A DNA stretch of 64,000 bases from Nitrosococcus halophilus Nc 4 (GCF_000024725.1 NC_013960.1:1634261-1698260); one strand, 5' to 3'; positions 8,954 through 18,021 are shown, counted from the stretch's first letter. Program-made: numbers and translations. The notes: generated by a model from the sequence alone, not told the origin.

Positions 8954-10015
8954 TTAGGTTAAGTTGACGTCTGATGAGGTGCCAGGTATGGGTTTTTCTT
9001 GCTCTTGCCCCTGTTGCCCTTTAACTTCTTCATACCAGAGATCATGGTGTTGTTTGGCCCATTCGGCACTGACTTGGCCCTTGACCATTCCTTCCAATGC
9101 CCCTTCGGTCCCTAGCGATCCGATATAAATATGTCCCAAGGCCGCAGATAGCCAGATGACAGCGCTAATCACATGAGTCACGTGGGCGCTCTGCATGGTT
9201 GAGCGGGTCTGGCCGAAATTGGGAAAATCCAAGATAAAACCAGTCACGATGACCGCTACTCCCACCGTGGCGATGAGCCAAAACCACACCTTTTCGCCCC
9301 CATTCATCCGTCCAGCAGAGGGATGCTCATCTCCCACCAGGCCGCCCATCTTTTTAAACCATTCCCAGTCTACGCGGTTGGGGAGGTTATATTTCATCCA
9401 GATCATCATCTCCAGAAAGATTCCCACTGCAAATAGAGGTCCCAGGTAATTGTGAACGACCATGGCAAAACCGGCGTAGGTTGAAAATCCTTCAAGACCC
9501 AGCAAGGGAATTAGCAGCGCCCGACCAAACAATAGACTCAATCCCGTAATGGCCAGCAGAATAAACAGCGTTGCCGTATACCAGTGAAGTGTGCGTTCCC
9601 ATAAAGACCAACGCTTGACAGTAACTCCGGAAGGGGTTTCTTTTAATCTGACGGGTCCCCGGTAGAGGTAGAAGGCCATGATCGCCAATAACACCAAACC
9701 GAGTACCCAAGGGGTAAGACCCGCGATAGGGCCATTGCGAATCTGGCGCCAATTCTGTCCCCCGTTCTCGATCAGAATGCCGCGTTCTTGCCCCTTGACA
9801 GCGGAATAACCAGGGACACCGTCACGTACGGCGCGCCAGTAATTGGCTCGGGGGTTGGTTTTATTGTCCAACTTGGTTTGGGCTGAGGTGACTTTAACGT
9901 AGACATAGCCTGTCAGGGGTAGCGTCAGGGCACCGGCAATAATGATGATAAAGCTCCAGAGTAGGATCCGTTTGTGGCGCTCCCGGGGAGACCTTGTTGA
10001 ATTCTGCATGGCCAT
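8954..10015 (-). CDS. fdoI: Formate dehydrogenase gamma subunit (cytochrome b)
   Basis: Membrane cytochrome b556 subunit of a periplasm-facing formate dehydrogenase, passing electrons from the beta subunit to quinone. The start ATG follows GGAGGT by eight bases. The 353-residue protein has an N-terminal membrane segment, a periplasmic stretch and then four further helices. Candidate haem histidines are in ERTLHWYTATLF, VVHNYLGPLF, and AHVTHVISAVIWLSAALGHIYIG, matching the FdnI/FdoI family. It is the last gene of the operon, after the two small lipoproteins. The C-terminal tail is polar and Gln-rich, longer than in the enterobacterial protein. Confidence 0.93.
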   Translation of the reverse strand: MAMQNSTRSPRERHKRILLWSFIIIIAGALTLPLTGYVYVKVTSAQTKLDNKTNPRANYWRAVRDGVPGYSAVKGQERGILIENGGQNWRQIRNGPIAGLTPWVLGLVLLAIMAFYLYRGPVRLKETPSGVTVKRWSLWERTLHWYTATLFILLAITGLSLLFGRALLIPLLGLEGFSTYAGFAMVVHNYLGPLFAVGIFLEMMIWMKYNLPNRVDWEWFKKMGGLVGDEHPSAGRMNGGEKVWFWLIATVGVAVIVTGFILDFPNFGQTRSTMQSAHVTHVISAVIWLSAALGHIYIGSLGTEGALEGMVKGQVSAEWAKQHHDLWYEEVKGQQGQEQEKPIPGTSSDVNLT

Positions 10016-10033
10016 TGCGTGTTACCTCCGACC

Positions 10034-10210
10034 CTAGCGGTCGTTTTGAGTGGTTCTCAGCCGCTGCTGTAATGTTTGGCTTTGCTGGGGAGAGCGGAAT
10101 CGTTCCTGCTGTAACTCTTCCTCACTTTGCACCCAAGGGTCCTGGGCTTTCGAGCAGCCCGTTACCAAGAGGAACAGGGTGAGGAGGAGGGCAAAATTCA
10201 TCTTGAACAT
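10034..10210 (-). CDS. Short lipoprotein in the formate dehydrogenase operon
   Basis: A 58-residue protein, too short for routine ORF calls. ATG at 10208-10210 gives MFKMNFALLLTLFLLVTGC, a lipoprotein signal with a cysteine at position 19. The mature tail is charged and Gln-rich (EEELQQERFRSPQQ) and ends TTQNDR. The tail resembles that of the neighbouring lipoprotein at 10261-10467, which has RSPEQQAQLRERF and ends VQTDR, so the two look like tandem paralogues. It sits 18 bases before the gamma subunit start. Function unknown; location suggests a part played in assembly or anchoring of the enzyme at the membrane. Confidence 0.8.
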   Translation of the reverse strand: MFKMNFALLLTLFLLVTGCSKAQDPWVQSEEELQQERFRSPQQSQTLQQRLRTTQNDR

Positions 10211-10260
10211 AACAACGCCCTGAAATTCCTTTTATGTAACCTATTCAAACGAGCCCTATT

Positions 10261-10467
10261 TCAGCGATCAGTTTGGACCCGTTCAAAGCGTTCCCGCAGT
10301 TGCGCTTGCTGTTCGGGAGAACGCTGCTTGGCAAGAAGTGGGTCCTCGGGTCCCTTATATTCAGCCGGTTCATGGAGTGTGACCTCCATCGATTCATAGC
10401 AGCCACTCAACGCCCCTAAGCTCATGGCTGTGAGGAAGACTATGATTCGAGTAGATGTTCTCATCAC
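10261..10467 (-). CDS. Short lipoprotein, paralogue of its neighbour
   Basis: A 68-residue protein with lipoprotein signal (IIVFLTAMSLGALSGC). After the lipidated cysteine there is a short acidic and proline-containing linker (HEPAEYKGPEDPLL), then a charged helix KQRSPEQQAQLRERFERVQTDR, which matches the tail of the 58-residue lipoprotein downstream. It lies between the beta subunit and that second lipoprotein in the formate dehydrogenase operon. No enzyme motif is present. I infer an accessory role for the membrane-bound dehydrogenase. Confidence 0.8.
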   Translation of the reverse strand: MMRTSTRIIVFLTAMSLGALSGCYESMEVTLHEPAEYKGPEDPLLAKQRSPEQQAQLRERFERVQTDR

Positions 10468-10495
10468 ATTTTTTCTCCCCTTCCAGAGCCGACGA

Positions 10496-11083
10496 CTATT
10501 CTTCTAAATAGGCCGTTTCCCAGCCCCAAGTTTGAGGCCGGCCCCCCCGTTTCAGGACTCGTTGGCGGAAGATATCGGCCACCATATCGCCATCACCTGC
10601 AAGCAGGGCTTTAGTGGCGCACATTTCAGCGCACAGGGGCAGTTTGCCTTCGGCAATCCGGTTGCGACCGTATTTTTCGTATTCGGCGTCAGAGTTATCT
10701 TCCAACGGCCCTCCCGCGCAAAAAGTGCATTTATCCATTTTGCCCCGTACCCCAAAGGCTTTTTGTTGGGGGTATTGGGGCGCCCCAAAGGGACAGGCAT
10801 AGAAGCAGTAGCCACAGCCGATACATAGGTCCTTATCGTGGAGGACAATACCGTCATCGGTGGTGTAAAAGCAGTCTACCGGGCATACTGCGGCGCAGGG
10901 AGCGTCAGTGCAGTGCATACAGGCCACGGAAATGGATTTCTCCCCAGGCTCTCCATCTTTGAGAGTGACCACGTGGCGACGATTGATGCCCCAAGGGACT
11001 TCGTGTTCGTTATTACAGGCCACCACGCAGGCATTGCATTCGATACAGCGCTCTGCATCGCATAAGAATTTCATTCGGGCCAT
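10496..11083 (-). CDS. fdoH: Formate dehydrogenase beta subunit, four [4Fe-4S] ferredoxin
   Basis: Electron-transfer subunit, 195 residues. Four cysteine clusters are visible: CDAERCIECNACVVAC, CMHCTDAPCAAVCPVDC, CIGCGYCFYACPFGAP and a CTFC/CAEMC set, as in FdhB/DmsB-like proteins. It has no TAT signal and no C-terminal membrane helix, so it would travel with the alpha subunit and dock on the gamma subunit. The shorter length than E. coli FdoH reflects loss of that helix. Start ATG follows AGGAGGAAA. The gene starts 15 bases after the alpha stop. Confidence 0.93.
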   Translation of the reverse strand: MARMKFLCDAERCIECNACVVACNNEHEVPWGINRRHVVTLKDGEPGEKSISVACMHCTDAPCAAVCPVDCFYTTDDGIVLHDKDLCIGCGYCFYACPFGAPQYPQQKAFGVRGKMDKCTFCAGGPLEDNSDAEYEKYGRNRIAEGKLPLCAEMCATKALLAGDGDMVADIFRQRVLKRGGRPQTWGWETAYLEE

Positions 11084-11098
11084 GGGGATTTCCTCCTC

Positions 11099-14092
11099 TT
11101 AAGCCGGCCAGATTTGGCATAGGGTGGCCTTGGTTTCCTGCATTTGGGTGACCGAGTCATAGCCATAAGTCATGGCCGTATTACAGGCTTCACCACGGAC
11201 ATAGGGGGCGGTTCCTTGCGGATACTTCGACAGGAGATCCTTGCCCTGAAACCAACCGCCAAAGTGATAGGGGGTCCAGACCACACCGGGAGCCACCCGG
11301 GGAGTGATCATGGCTTTGATCTTGATACGCCCCCCTTCGGGACCTTCCAGCCATAGCCAATCGCCTTCCTGAAGACCCCTATCGTAGGCATCCGTCGGAT
11401 TGATCTCCACGAACATCTCCTGCTGGAGCTCTGCCAACCATAGGTTAGAACGGGTTTCTGCTCCACCTCCCTCATATTCCACCAACCGGCCGCTGGTAAA
11501 GATAAGGGGGTACTCTTGGGAGTAATCCTTGGCTTGAATGGAGGTATAGCGGGTAGGTAATCGCCAGAAGACTTTTCGGTCCTCATAGGTAGGATACTTT
11601 GCCACTAAATCGTGGCGGGAGGTGTACAGGGGTTCACGGTGAACCGGCACCGGATCCGGGAATTGCCAAACCACGCAGCGGGCTTTGGCATTACCATAGG
11701 GGGAGCAGCCATGCTGAATGGCTACCCGCTGTATGCCTCCTGAGAGGTCGGTTTTCCAGTTCACCCGCTCTAGGCGGGTGCCGCCGGTTTTTTCGAGAAG
11801 GGATTTGAGGTTGTCCGACCCTTCTGCGATGGAAAGGCCGGCCACTTGGGCAATGGTCTTAAGTTCTTCCGGGGTCAAATCCTGGTCCCAGCCCAGTTGC
11901 CGTAACAGGCCATAGGTGAATTCAGGGTAACCATCCTTGAGTTCGGAACCCTCGCTGTATACCCCATCTGCTAGCAAGCTGACCCCCTGGTGTTCTACCC
12001 CAAACCGGGCTCGGAAGGTTCCTCCTCCCTCGGCCACAGGCTTGCTGGTATCGTAGAGAATAGGGGTGCCAGGATGCTTCATCTCTGGCGGACCCCAGCA
12101 GGGCCAGGGGAGGCCGTAATATTCCCCGTCAACGGGCCCCCCCTTGGCCTGGAGGGTGGTGGTATCGAAAGCCCGCCGGTGCTCGGCATGGAGTTTGAGT
12201 CGTTCCGGGCTTTGGCCGGTATACCCAATGCTCCAGGTTCCCCGATTGATTTCGCGAAGCACATCTTCCACCAGGGGCTCGTCATTTTGAACTTGAATAT
12301 GCTTGAACATGGGCTCGGCGAAACCGAGCTTTTTGGCTAGTTTGTACAAAATGACATGGTCAGGGAGGGATTCGAAGAGGGGGTCCATGATTTTTTCCCG
12401 CCACTGGATGGAGCGACTGGAATTAGTCACTGAGCCGTAGCTCTCGAACTGGGTGGCGGTGGGCAGCAAATAGGTGTTGTTTTTCCGATCACTCATCACC
12501 GCCAGGTGGGTGGGGTAGGGGTCGGAAATTACTAACAGCTCTATTTTTTCTAGGGCCTTTTTCATCTCGGGACCCCGGACCAAGCTGTTGGCGGCATGCC
12601 CTTGGTAGAAAAGGGCCTTGAAGTTGGCCCGTTGGGAGATATTTTGTTCTTCCTCTAAAATGCCATCGATCCAGCGGGACACGGGAATACCGGCCATAAA
12701 CATGGGGTAGTTTTCCCCCGGCCCTTCCTCTTGGCCCACGGGATAGGGGCGTGAGGTATCAAAGCGGTCCTTAAGCCATTCGAACTCCACATCCCATACC
12801 CGGGCCCAGTGCCGCCAGGCTTCTTCCGATAGACCGTAGTAGCCTGGCAAGGTATGGGAGTTGGGACCTACGTCGGTGGCCCCCTGAACATTATCGTGAC
12901 CCCGGAAAATATTGGCGCCGCCGCCGGCCATACCAATATTGCCCAGTGCCAATTGAAAGATACAGTAGGCCCGGGTGTTGTTATTGCCCACATGGTGTTG
13001 GGTGGCGCCAATACACCAGACGATGGTGCCAGGCCGGTTTTCCGCCATGGTTTTGGCGGCCTGGTACATTTGGGGTTCCGGGACTCCGGTGACATTTTCC
13101 ACCACTTCCGGGGTCCAATGCTTCACCTCTTGACGGACTTCCTCCATGCCGTAGACTCGCTGGCGGAGGTACGCTTTGTCTTCCCAGCCGTTTTCAAAGA
13201 TATGCCACAGCAGCCCCCACATGAAGGGGACATCCGTGCCCGGGCGAATGCGTAGATACTGATCGGCATGGGCGGCGGTGCGGGTAAAGCGGGGATCCAC
13301 GACAATCATGACGGCGCCATTTTCTTTGCCGCGGAGGATATGTTGCATTGCCACCGGATGGGCTTCGGCGGCATTGCTGCCAATGAACAGCATCGCCTTG
13401 CAGTTATGCATATCGTTATAGGAATTGGTCATGGCGCCATAACCCCAGGTATTGGCAACGCCGGCCACCGTGGTGGAATGGCAGATACGGGCCTGGTGGT
13501 CGCAGTTGTTGGTGCCCCAGAAAGCGGCAAATTTACGTTGCAAATAGGCCCCCTCATTACTGGCCTTGGAGGAGCCACACCAGAAGACGGCGTCCGGTCC
13601 GTGCTGTTCGCGAATCTCCAGCAGCTTATCGCCGATTTCCTCAATGGCCTGCTCCCAAGCGATCCGTTTCCACTTACCGTTTACCAGCTTCATAGGATAC
13701 TTGACCCGCCGTTCACCGTGGCCATGTTCCCGTACCGAGGCGCCTTTGGCGCAATGGGCCCCGAGATTAAAGGGGGAGTCAAAATCCGGTTCCTGCCCAG
13801 TCCAGACCCCATTCTGGATTTCAGCAATGACGCCGCAGCCCACCGAGCAGTGGGTGCAGACGCTTCGCTTGAGGGTTGTCTCAACATTGGCTTGAGGGGG
13901 ATTGATCTTGGCCTCCGTCTTTTTCATCATGGAAAGAGGCCACATGCTGGCCACGGTTGCTCCCCCCAGGGTTAAGCCAGAGCGATATAAGAAAGTGCGC
14001 CGGGCCATGGGTTCGCCAAAAATTTCCAGCATTGATGAAGAGGTGGTCGTTTTTGCCGCCCCATTGAGATCACCCTTTTTTATCAGCTTCAT
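11099..14092 (-). CDS. fdoG: Formate dehydrogenase alpha subunit, Cys-type, TAT-exported
   Basis: Molybdenum (or tungsten) bis-MGD catalytic subunit oxidising formate to CO2, 997 residues. Twin arginines at 31-32 (ARRTFLYRSGLTLGG) give a TAT signal, so the enzyme faces the periplasm. The [4Fe-4S] ligands are C79, C82, C86 and C114. The metal-ligand residue is Cys204 in QARICHS; no in-frame TGA is present, so this is the cysteine rather than selenocysteine type. Later motifs GSNAAEAHP, ATQHHVGNNNTR and the C-terminal molybdopterin dinucleotide domain (TSGRLVEYEGGG) are intact. It is preceded by its TAT-target companion and TorD-like chaperone genes. Confidence 0.95.
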   Translation of the reverse strand: MKLIKKGDLNGAAKTTTSSSMLEIFGEPMARRTFLYRSGLTLGGATVASMWPLSMMKKTEAKINPPQANVETTLKRSVCTHCSVGCGVIAEIQNGVWTGQEPDFDSPFNLGAHCAKGASVREHGHGERRVKYPMKLVNGKWKRIAWEQAIEEIGDKLLEIREQHGPDAVFWCGSSKASNEGAYLQRKFAAFWGTNNCDHQARICHSTTVAGVANTWGYGAMTNSYNDMHNCKAMLFIGSNAAEAHPVAMQHILRGKENGAVMIVVDPRFTRTAAHADQYLRIRPGTDVPFMWGLLWHIFENGWEDKAYLRQRVYGMEEVRQEVKHWTPEVVENVTGVPEPQMYQAAKTMAENRPGTIVWCIGATQHHVGNNNTRAYCIFQLALGNIGMAGGGANIFRGHDNVQGATDVGPNSHTLPGYYGLSEEAWRHWARVWDVEFEWLKDRFDTSRPYPVGQEEGPGENYPMFMAGIPVSRWIDGILEEEQNISQRANFKALFYQGHAANSLVRGPEMKKALEKIELLVISDPYPTHLAVMSDRKNNTYLLPTATQFESYGSVTNSSRSIQWREKIMDPLFESLPDHVILYKLAKKLGFAEPMFKHIQVQNDEPLVEDVLREINRGTWSIGYTGQSPERLKLHAEHRRAFDTTTLQAKGGPVDGEYYGLPWPCWGPPEMKHPGTPILYDTSKPVAEGGGTFRARFGVEHQGVSLLADGVYSEGSELKDGYPEFTYGLLRQLGWDQDLTPEELKTIAQVAGLSIAEGSDNLKSLLEKTGGTRLERVNWKTDLSGGIQRVAIQHGCSPYGNAKARCVVWQFPDPVPVHREPLYTSRHDLVAKYPTYEDRKVFWRLPTRYTSIQAKDYSQEYPLIFTSGRLVEYEGGGAETRSNLWLAELQQEMFVEINPTDAYDRGLQEGDWLWLEGPEGGRIKIKAMITPRVAPGVVWTPYHFGGWFQGKDLLSKYPQGTAPYVRGEACNTAMTYGYDSVTQMQETKATLCQIWPA

Positions 14093-14157
14093 TGACCTCT
14101 TCTCCTATTCAATAAAAGGAAAACCGGCTTCCCCTATACACTTGACGAAATGGGTCC

Positions 14158-14367
14158 TCAGAAGCGTGCCTTTTGGTAGTATTTCTGAATGTGGGGGGTG
14201 ACATGGTAGCCCTTTGGCTGGCTTTCATGATGAGCCCTTTTTTCCTCGGGCATCATTGTGAGTTTCCCTTTAGCCGTGGTAGCCATTGCAGCCGCACCGG
14301 CAATAAGGGCGAGGCTTTTGAGAAATTGGCGCCGTTTTTTGGGGACGACTTCTAATTTGCTATTCAT
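14158..14367 (-). CDS. Formate dehydrogenase region TAT-target small protein
   Basis: A 69-residue protein starting at the ATG at 14365-14367. Residues KKRRQFLKSLALIAGAAAMATT form a twin-arginine signal, and the C-terminal segment GYHVTPHIQKYYQKARF is the hallmark of the small proteins found beside formate dehydrogenase genes (the formate_TAT family). A longer frame to 14616 overlaps the chaperone gene and has no support. Such proteins are thought to accompany export or assembly of the dehydrogenase, though the exact role is not established. Confidence 0.88.
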   Translation of the reverse strand: MNSKLEVVPKKRRQFLKSLALIAGAAAMATTAKGKLTMMPEEKRAHHESQPKGYHVTPHIQKYYQKARF

Positions 14368-14405
14368 GGAAATGCTTTCCTCGCTATTGGCTATACCAAT
14401 TTTGT

Positions 14406-15044
14406 TCACGCCGGGAGAAGCAGGTATTGTCTCTCTAGCTTGATAAACTGTTCTCCTAACTGACCCACAGGGCGATAGAAATGGGCTGAAGGAGCCATCT
14501 GAAGATCCCTGAAAAAGGTTTCCATCCAGGGTGAGAGGTGCTGGTTGAAAAACTGCTGTTGGGTAGCCAAGGTTATCTCCTCGGCGTTGCTGATGAGCAC
14601 TGCCATGGTTTCGCACAATGCCGCAACGTGATCCTCCGGTTCATTGACCCCGGGCTGGCGTTCAATGCCTAGTCGTGCTAGATCACGGCGCAATAGGGCC
14701 AAAGGCTTCTCCATCAGAAAGCCGGTCAAATACCAGGAACCGTAGGGCACCAGCTCGCCCCGGCCCAGTCCAATGAACAAGGCATGGTATTCATCATCCA
14801 CTTGGGCCCCCGTGCGACCTTCGGCGACTTGCTGGAGTTGGCGCCAAGTAGCAGCCATCTCCCCTTCAGCCGCGTCTGGAAGAGAAATTTCTTGCAGCAA
14901 CTTAAAAAGTTGAGGGCCTGGTGGGCCGACCAGCAAGGCTGCCAGCAAACCGTAGGTATTGGCGCGTATTTGATCAGGGGCTTGGCCACTAAGGCCTCTC
15001 TTACGGGCAGTGCAATCGGGGGCTAGGTTGGGTGGTCTATTCAT
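14406..15044 (-). CDS. TorD/DmsD-family chaperone for the dehydrogenase
   Basis: A 212-residue all-helical cytoplasmic chaperone expected to bind the TAT signal of the alpha subunit until the cofactor is loaded. The family signatures YGSWYLTG and NEPEDHVAALCETM are present. Its ATG overlaps the stop of the polyferredoxin by one base (TAATG), so the two are translationally coupled. Together with the TAT-target gene it forms the maturation block between the accessory Fe-S protein and the catalytic subunit. Confidence 0.92.
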   Translation of the reverse strand: MNRPPNLAPDCTARKRGLSGQAPDQIRANTYGLLAALLVGPPGPQLFKLLQEISLPDAAEGEMAATWRQLQQVAEGRTGAQVDDEYHALFIGLGRGELVPYGSWYLTGFLMEKPLALLRRDLARLGIERQPGVNEPEDHVAALCETMAVLISNAEEITLATQQQFFNQHLSPWMETFFRDLQMAPSAHFYRPVGQLGEQFIKLERQYLLLPA

Positions 15045-16717
15045 TACTTTGGGTAAAGATCTTTAACTCGACAGGTCTCGCACATTTGCAAACGCCGTAT
15101 GGCCTTCTCATCCTGGAACATCCAGTGACCTTTTAGCTTTTCCATCATCCTCGCTATCATCTTTTGGGTGGCAAAGGGTTTGCCGCATTCGATGCAGGCA
15201 AAGGGTTCCTCTTCATTCAGAACCCGTGTTTCCCTATTCCTTATGGATTCGTAGACCATCCGGGGAGAAAGTGCTATGGCATCTTCAGGGCAGGCTGCCT
15301 GGCACACACCGCATTGCACGCAATTAGCTTCTATAAACCGGAGCTGGGGTCTTTCGCCGCCGTCTAAGAGGGCTGATGCAGGGCAGACCGAAACACAGGC
15401 CAGGCACAGGGTACAGGTTTGCCGATCCACTTGGATTTCGCCAAAAGGAGCACCGGCGGGTAGCGGGATGATAGGTTGAGGGGCCGGTGCTTGTTGAAAG
15501 AGGTGTTCCACTGCCAGGCGGAGGGTGGTCCTTTTTTCATTAAAAGTAGCAAAGGAGGCGGGTTCTATTTCAGGACCCGACGGAAATGCTTGGAGGGTTT
15601 CCGTAGATTGAGGGTCGTCTTGGTGGATAAGAAGCTGTAAGCGCTGGGGTTCATAGCCCATTCCCTTAAGGATGGCGGTAGCGTAGCTCAGTTGAGCTTC
15701 AAGCGCTGTGAGTACGGAAGGGGCAGTGGCGGGGGTAGCCAACAGGATGACTTGGGAGGCACCATAGGCCAGCAGCGTCAGCCAGATGTCCATGCCCACC
15801 GACCCAATTTCTTCAACCTCAAAGGGAAGCACTTCTTCTGGGATTTGGGGAGCTAGGCGGGTAAAAGTTTCCGCACCTGTCTCCCGGTCATAAAATAACA
15901 CCCGGGCCTGAGTACCCCCTGCTTGACGATAGTGTTTGAGCATGGCACGGGCGGTGCTCAACAGTTCATCGACAGTAGGATAAGCATAGGTGATGGCCCC
16001 CGTTGGGCAGGCGGCGGTACAACTGCCGCCCCCCTGGCACAGGTAGGGATTGACTTGAATCTTGTCTCCCACGGAGGTGATGGCCAAGGTGGGACAGGCC
16101 TCTAAACAGCGGTTGCATCCTTGGAGTCCTTTTTGGCCATGGGCGCAAATACTGGGGTCATAATTAAAGAATTTAGGCTTTTCAAACTCGCCCACTAACC
16201 CTGGAATTTCATCAAGGGCCTGGGCAAGGGCTTGGGGATTATCCCTGGGCGCGTAATAGCCAGGGGGTAAAATCTCCTGCCCCAGTGAAGGGGAGAGCCT
16301 TAGATCTAGCACGAGATCAAAATGTGTTTGCCCCAGATGACACCGCTGGGCTAAATTGACTTCTCCCTGGGAAGTGGACAGGTTAACGGTAAATTGTCCT
16401 AAGTATCCCCTAAGGTTCCCTAGTTTCCCTCGGACTATCCGAATGCCATCCGTAGAGGAAAGGGAAATGCCGTTTTCGTAGGCCTTAAATGCATTGACAA
16501 GCACGGTACACTGGAGTTGATCCCTGAGCTGCTTGGCCAGTGCTAAAGCCTGTTTTTCGTCGCCAATAAGCAGCAAATGCCCAGTGGAGCGGTAAGAAAC
16601 GAAGGCAGTATGATGGGGGGCGTAGGCTGTACTGGCTTGTAAAGCGGCTGCGCGTGCTTGGCCCTTTGCCGTCTTCTCAGGCAATTTTAACGCCTGTTGT
16701 GGGGGGACAGGTGGCAT
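15044..16717 (-). CDS. Accessory polyferredoxin of the formate dehydrogenase operon
   Basis: A 557-residue cytoplasmic iron-sulfur protein. After a 190-residue N-terminal domain with no recognised motif come two ferredoxin cluster motifs (CNRCLEACPT; CQGGGSCTAACPTGAI), a middle domain resembling HdrA/MvhD-like regions, then two further motifs (CTLCLACVSVCPAS; CVQCGVCQAACPED) and a C-terminal CxxC pair (CIECGK, CETCRVK) resembling a zinc ribbon. Similar proteins occur beside DUF3305/DUF3306 genes in formate dehydrogenase operons of many proteobacteria. The precise electron partner is unknown; assembly or electron delivery is plausible. Confidence 0.85.
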   Translation of the reverse strand: MPPVPPQQALKLPEKTAKGQARAAALQASTAYAPHHTAFVSYRSTGHLLLIGDEKQALALAKQLRDQLQCTVLVNAFKAYENGISLSSTDGIRIVRGKLGNLRGYLGQFTVNLSTSQGEVNLAQRCHLGQTHFDLVLDLRLSPSLGQEILPPGYYAPRDNPQALAQALDEIPGLVGEFEKPKFFNYDPSICAHGQKGLQGCNRCLEACPTLAITSVGDKIQVNPYLCQGGGSCTAACPTGAITYAYPTVDELLSTARAMLKHYRQAGGTQARVLFYDRETGAETFTRLAPQIPEEVLPFEVEEIGSVGMDIWLTLLAYGASQVILLATPATAPSVLTALEAQLSYATAILKGMGYEPQRLQLLIHQDDPQSTETLQAFPSGPEIEPASFATFNEKRTTLRLAVEHLFQQAPAPQPIIPLPAGAPFGEIQVDRQTCTLCLACVSVCPASALLDGGERPQLRFIEANCVQCGVCQAACPEDAIALSPRMVYESIRNRETRVLNEEEPFACIECGKPFATQKMIARMMEKLKGHWMFQDEKAIRRLQMCETCRVKDLYPK

Positions 16718-16742
16718 GGGAAGGTAGTCATTTATCGGTTTG

Positions 16743-17321
16743 TCATGTTAATGGCTTATCGTTCGCCTCATCCTCTTGGTTTTTGCCCTTAGCAACAGAA
16801 TGCATTTCATGGGGAGTATTGTCCTTGACTGGGGCGAGGGTTGCTTCTGGTGTAACAGCTTCACTATCGGTTAACAGTTCTTGCGCCTTTGCCGCTTGCC
16901 GCTCGAGTTGGTGGCGCATATCGGCGGTGATCACTTCTCCTAAGGGTGTGAATAGGCGGTAATCTTCGTCATAGTCATCGAGTCCATCCCGGTAATTAAA
17001 CTTGGACTGATGAAACAGCTTGCGCAGGGCGATCCGTTTCAGTTCCTCGCTTACCTGGGGAGAGAGAAAATCCCTGTAATCACTGGTTTCATTGAGCGCT
17101 TCGATAGGCGGCATATGGGCATCTGTGGGTAGCGCCGCTTCCATAGGGGATTCAGGGGGCTCACTGGGGTGAGGATCATCATTGGGGGCTGGAATCGAAT
17201 TTGTTTTGCCCGCACGATCCCAAGCCTTACGCTGTGACCAGCGCGACAGGAAGCTTTTTGGGGTCCCTAAATCGGAGCCTTCAGCCACGGTTCTGTTGGA
17301 TTTTGGGTCTTCCCTTGCCAT
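16743..17321 (-). CDS. DUF3306 protein of the formate dehydrogenase operon
   Basis: A 192-residue soluble protein. The N-terminal FLSRWSQRKAW is the diagnostic DUF3306 signature; later FLSPQVSEELKRIALRKLFHQSKFNYRDGLDDYDEDY is the conserved core. The rest is low complexity. Its start overlaps the DUF3305 gene by 41 bases. Function is unknown, but the DUF3305-DUF3306-polyferredoxin-TorD order is characteristic of this dehydrogenase type. Confidence 0.88.
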   Translation of the reverse strand: MAREDPKSNRTVAEGSDLGTPKSFLSRWSQRKAWDRAGKTNSIPAPNDDPHPSEPPESPMEAALPTDAHMPPIEALNETSDYRDFLSPQVSEELKRIALRKLFHQSKFNYRDGLDDYDEDYRLFTPLGEVITADMRHQLERQAAKAQELLTDSEAVTPEATLAPVKDNTPHEMHSVAKGKNQEDEANDKPLT

Positions 17322-17796
17322 ATTTTGATTCCTCCAGCCAGCTTTTCCGTTTTCTTTTCTTTTTCTCTCGAGGTTGGTAGTTGGCTACCACATATTGTTC
17401 AAGCCATGGGTAGATCTCCGGGGGCATGGGCGCTGAGAAAACCGTATCGTCGGCCTCCATATGACTGGCCGCTTCATCGTAATCTGCCGTGACGATAAAG
17501 GGCGCTAATTCATACTCGGTGTCCGCCCGGCACACCACAAACAAAGAAGGGGTTTTACCGACCAGGTTGTACCAATAGCTCTCCGCGCTGTCTTTGAAAA
17601 GACGCAATCCAAACCCTGTCCAAAGAAATTGCTCACAGTTGTTTTCAGAATGAACAGCTACTCGTCCTAAATCCTTGCCCGCCAAAGAGTTGCCTGCTAT
17701 AACCCCCAGCAGTTGCCAGTGGGGCAGTATCCAGTACCCCTGCTGTATCTGTCGGCGTTCCATCAAGAGAGCAACGGGGAATTTACGAGATAGCAT
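17281..17796 (-). CDS. DUF3305 protein, first gene of the formate dehydrogenase operon
   Basis: A 171-residue protein of the DUF3305 family: VALLMERRQIQQGYWILPHW at the N-terminus, a central FLWTGFGLRLFKDSAESYWYNL, and APFIVTADYDEA. The C-terminal 30 residues are lysine/arginine-rich (EKKKRKRKSW). It leads the ten-gene operon, so the operon promoter should lie within 17797-18013, where no clear operator was recognised. Role unknown. Confidence 0.85.
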   Translation of the reverse strand: MLSRKFPVALLMERRQIQQGYWILPHWQLLGVIAGNSLAGKDLGRVAVHSENNCEQFLWTGFGLRLFKDSAESYWYNLVGKTPSLFVVCRADTEYELAPFIVTADYDEAASHMEADDTVFSAPMPPEIYPWLEQYVVANYQPREKKKRKRKSWLEESKYGKGRPKIQQNRG

Positions 17797-18013
17797 GGTT
17801 TGGTCCTACTCTTAAGTATTTATTTAGGGCATTTATTTGTCGGGATCAAGATAACTACGGGGGAATTTAATCGTTTCTATGGTTTCATTGGCGATAGCTC
17901 AGCTCGATACAGGCTAAATTGAAGAAGGTAAATTAGGATCAAGCTGTTGTAGGATGGGTAAAAAAACCGCTTTAATTAGCGGGTTATCCAAGGATTTAAT
18001 TATCGTATGATTT

Positions 18014-18021
18014 AAACTGTG
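18014..18021. repeat. Half of a target duplication, exchanged by inversion
   Basis: AAACTGTG immediately precedes IS copy 1. Its partner is not on the other side of copy 1 but at 20200-20207, where the reverse complement reads AAACTGTT (7 of 8 identical). This exchange of duplications between two IS copies marks an inversion of the DNA between them. Confidence 0.8.

Noticed and set aside
11099-14092. Selenocysteine formate dehydrogenase
   Set aside because: The metal-ligand position is a normal Cys codon (Cys204 in ARICHS) and no in-frame TGA is present.
14384-14410. Fourth MITE copy suggested by TATACCAATTTTG
   Set aside because: Only the first nine bases match; no second end or 90-bp body is present.
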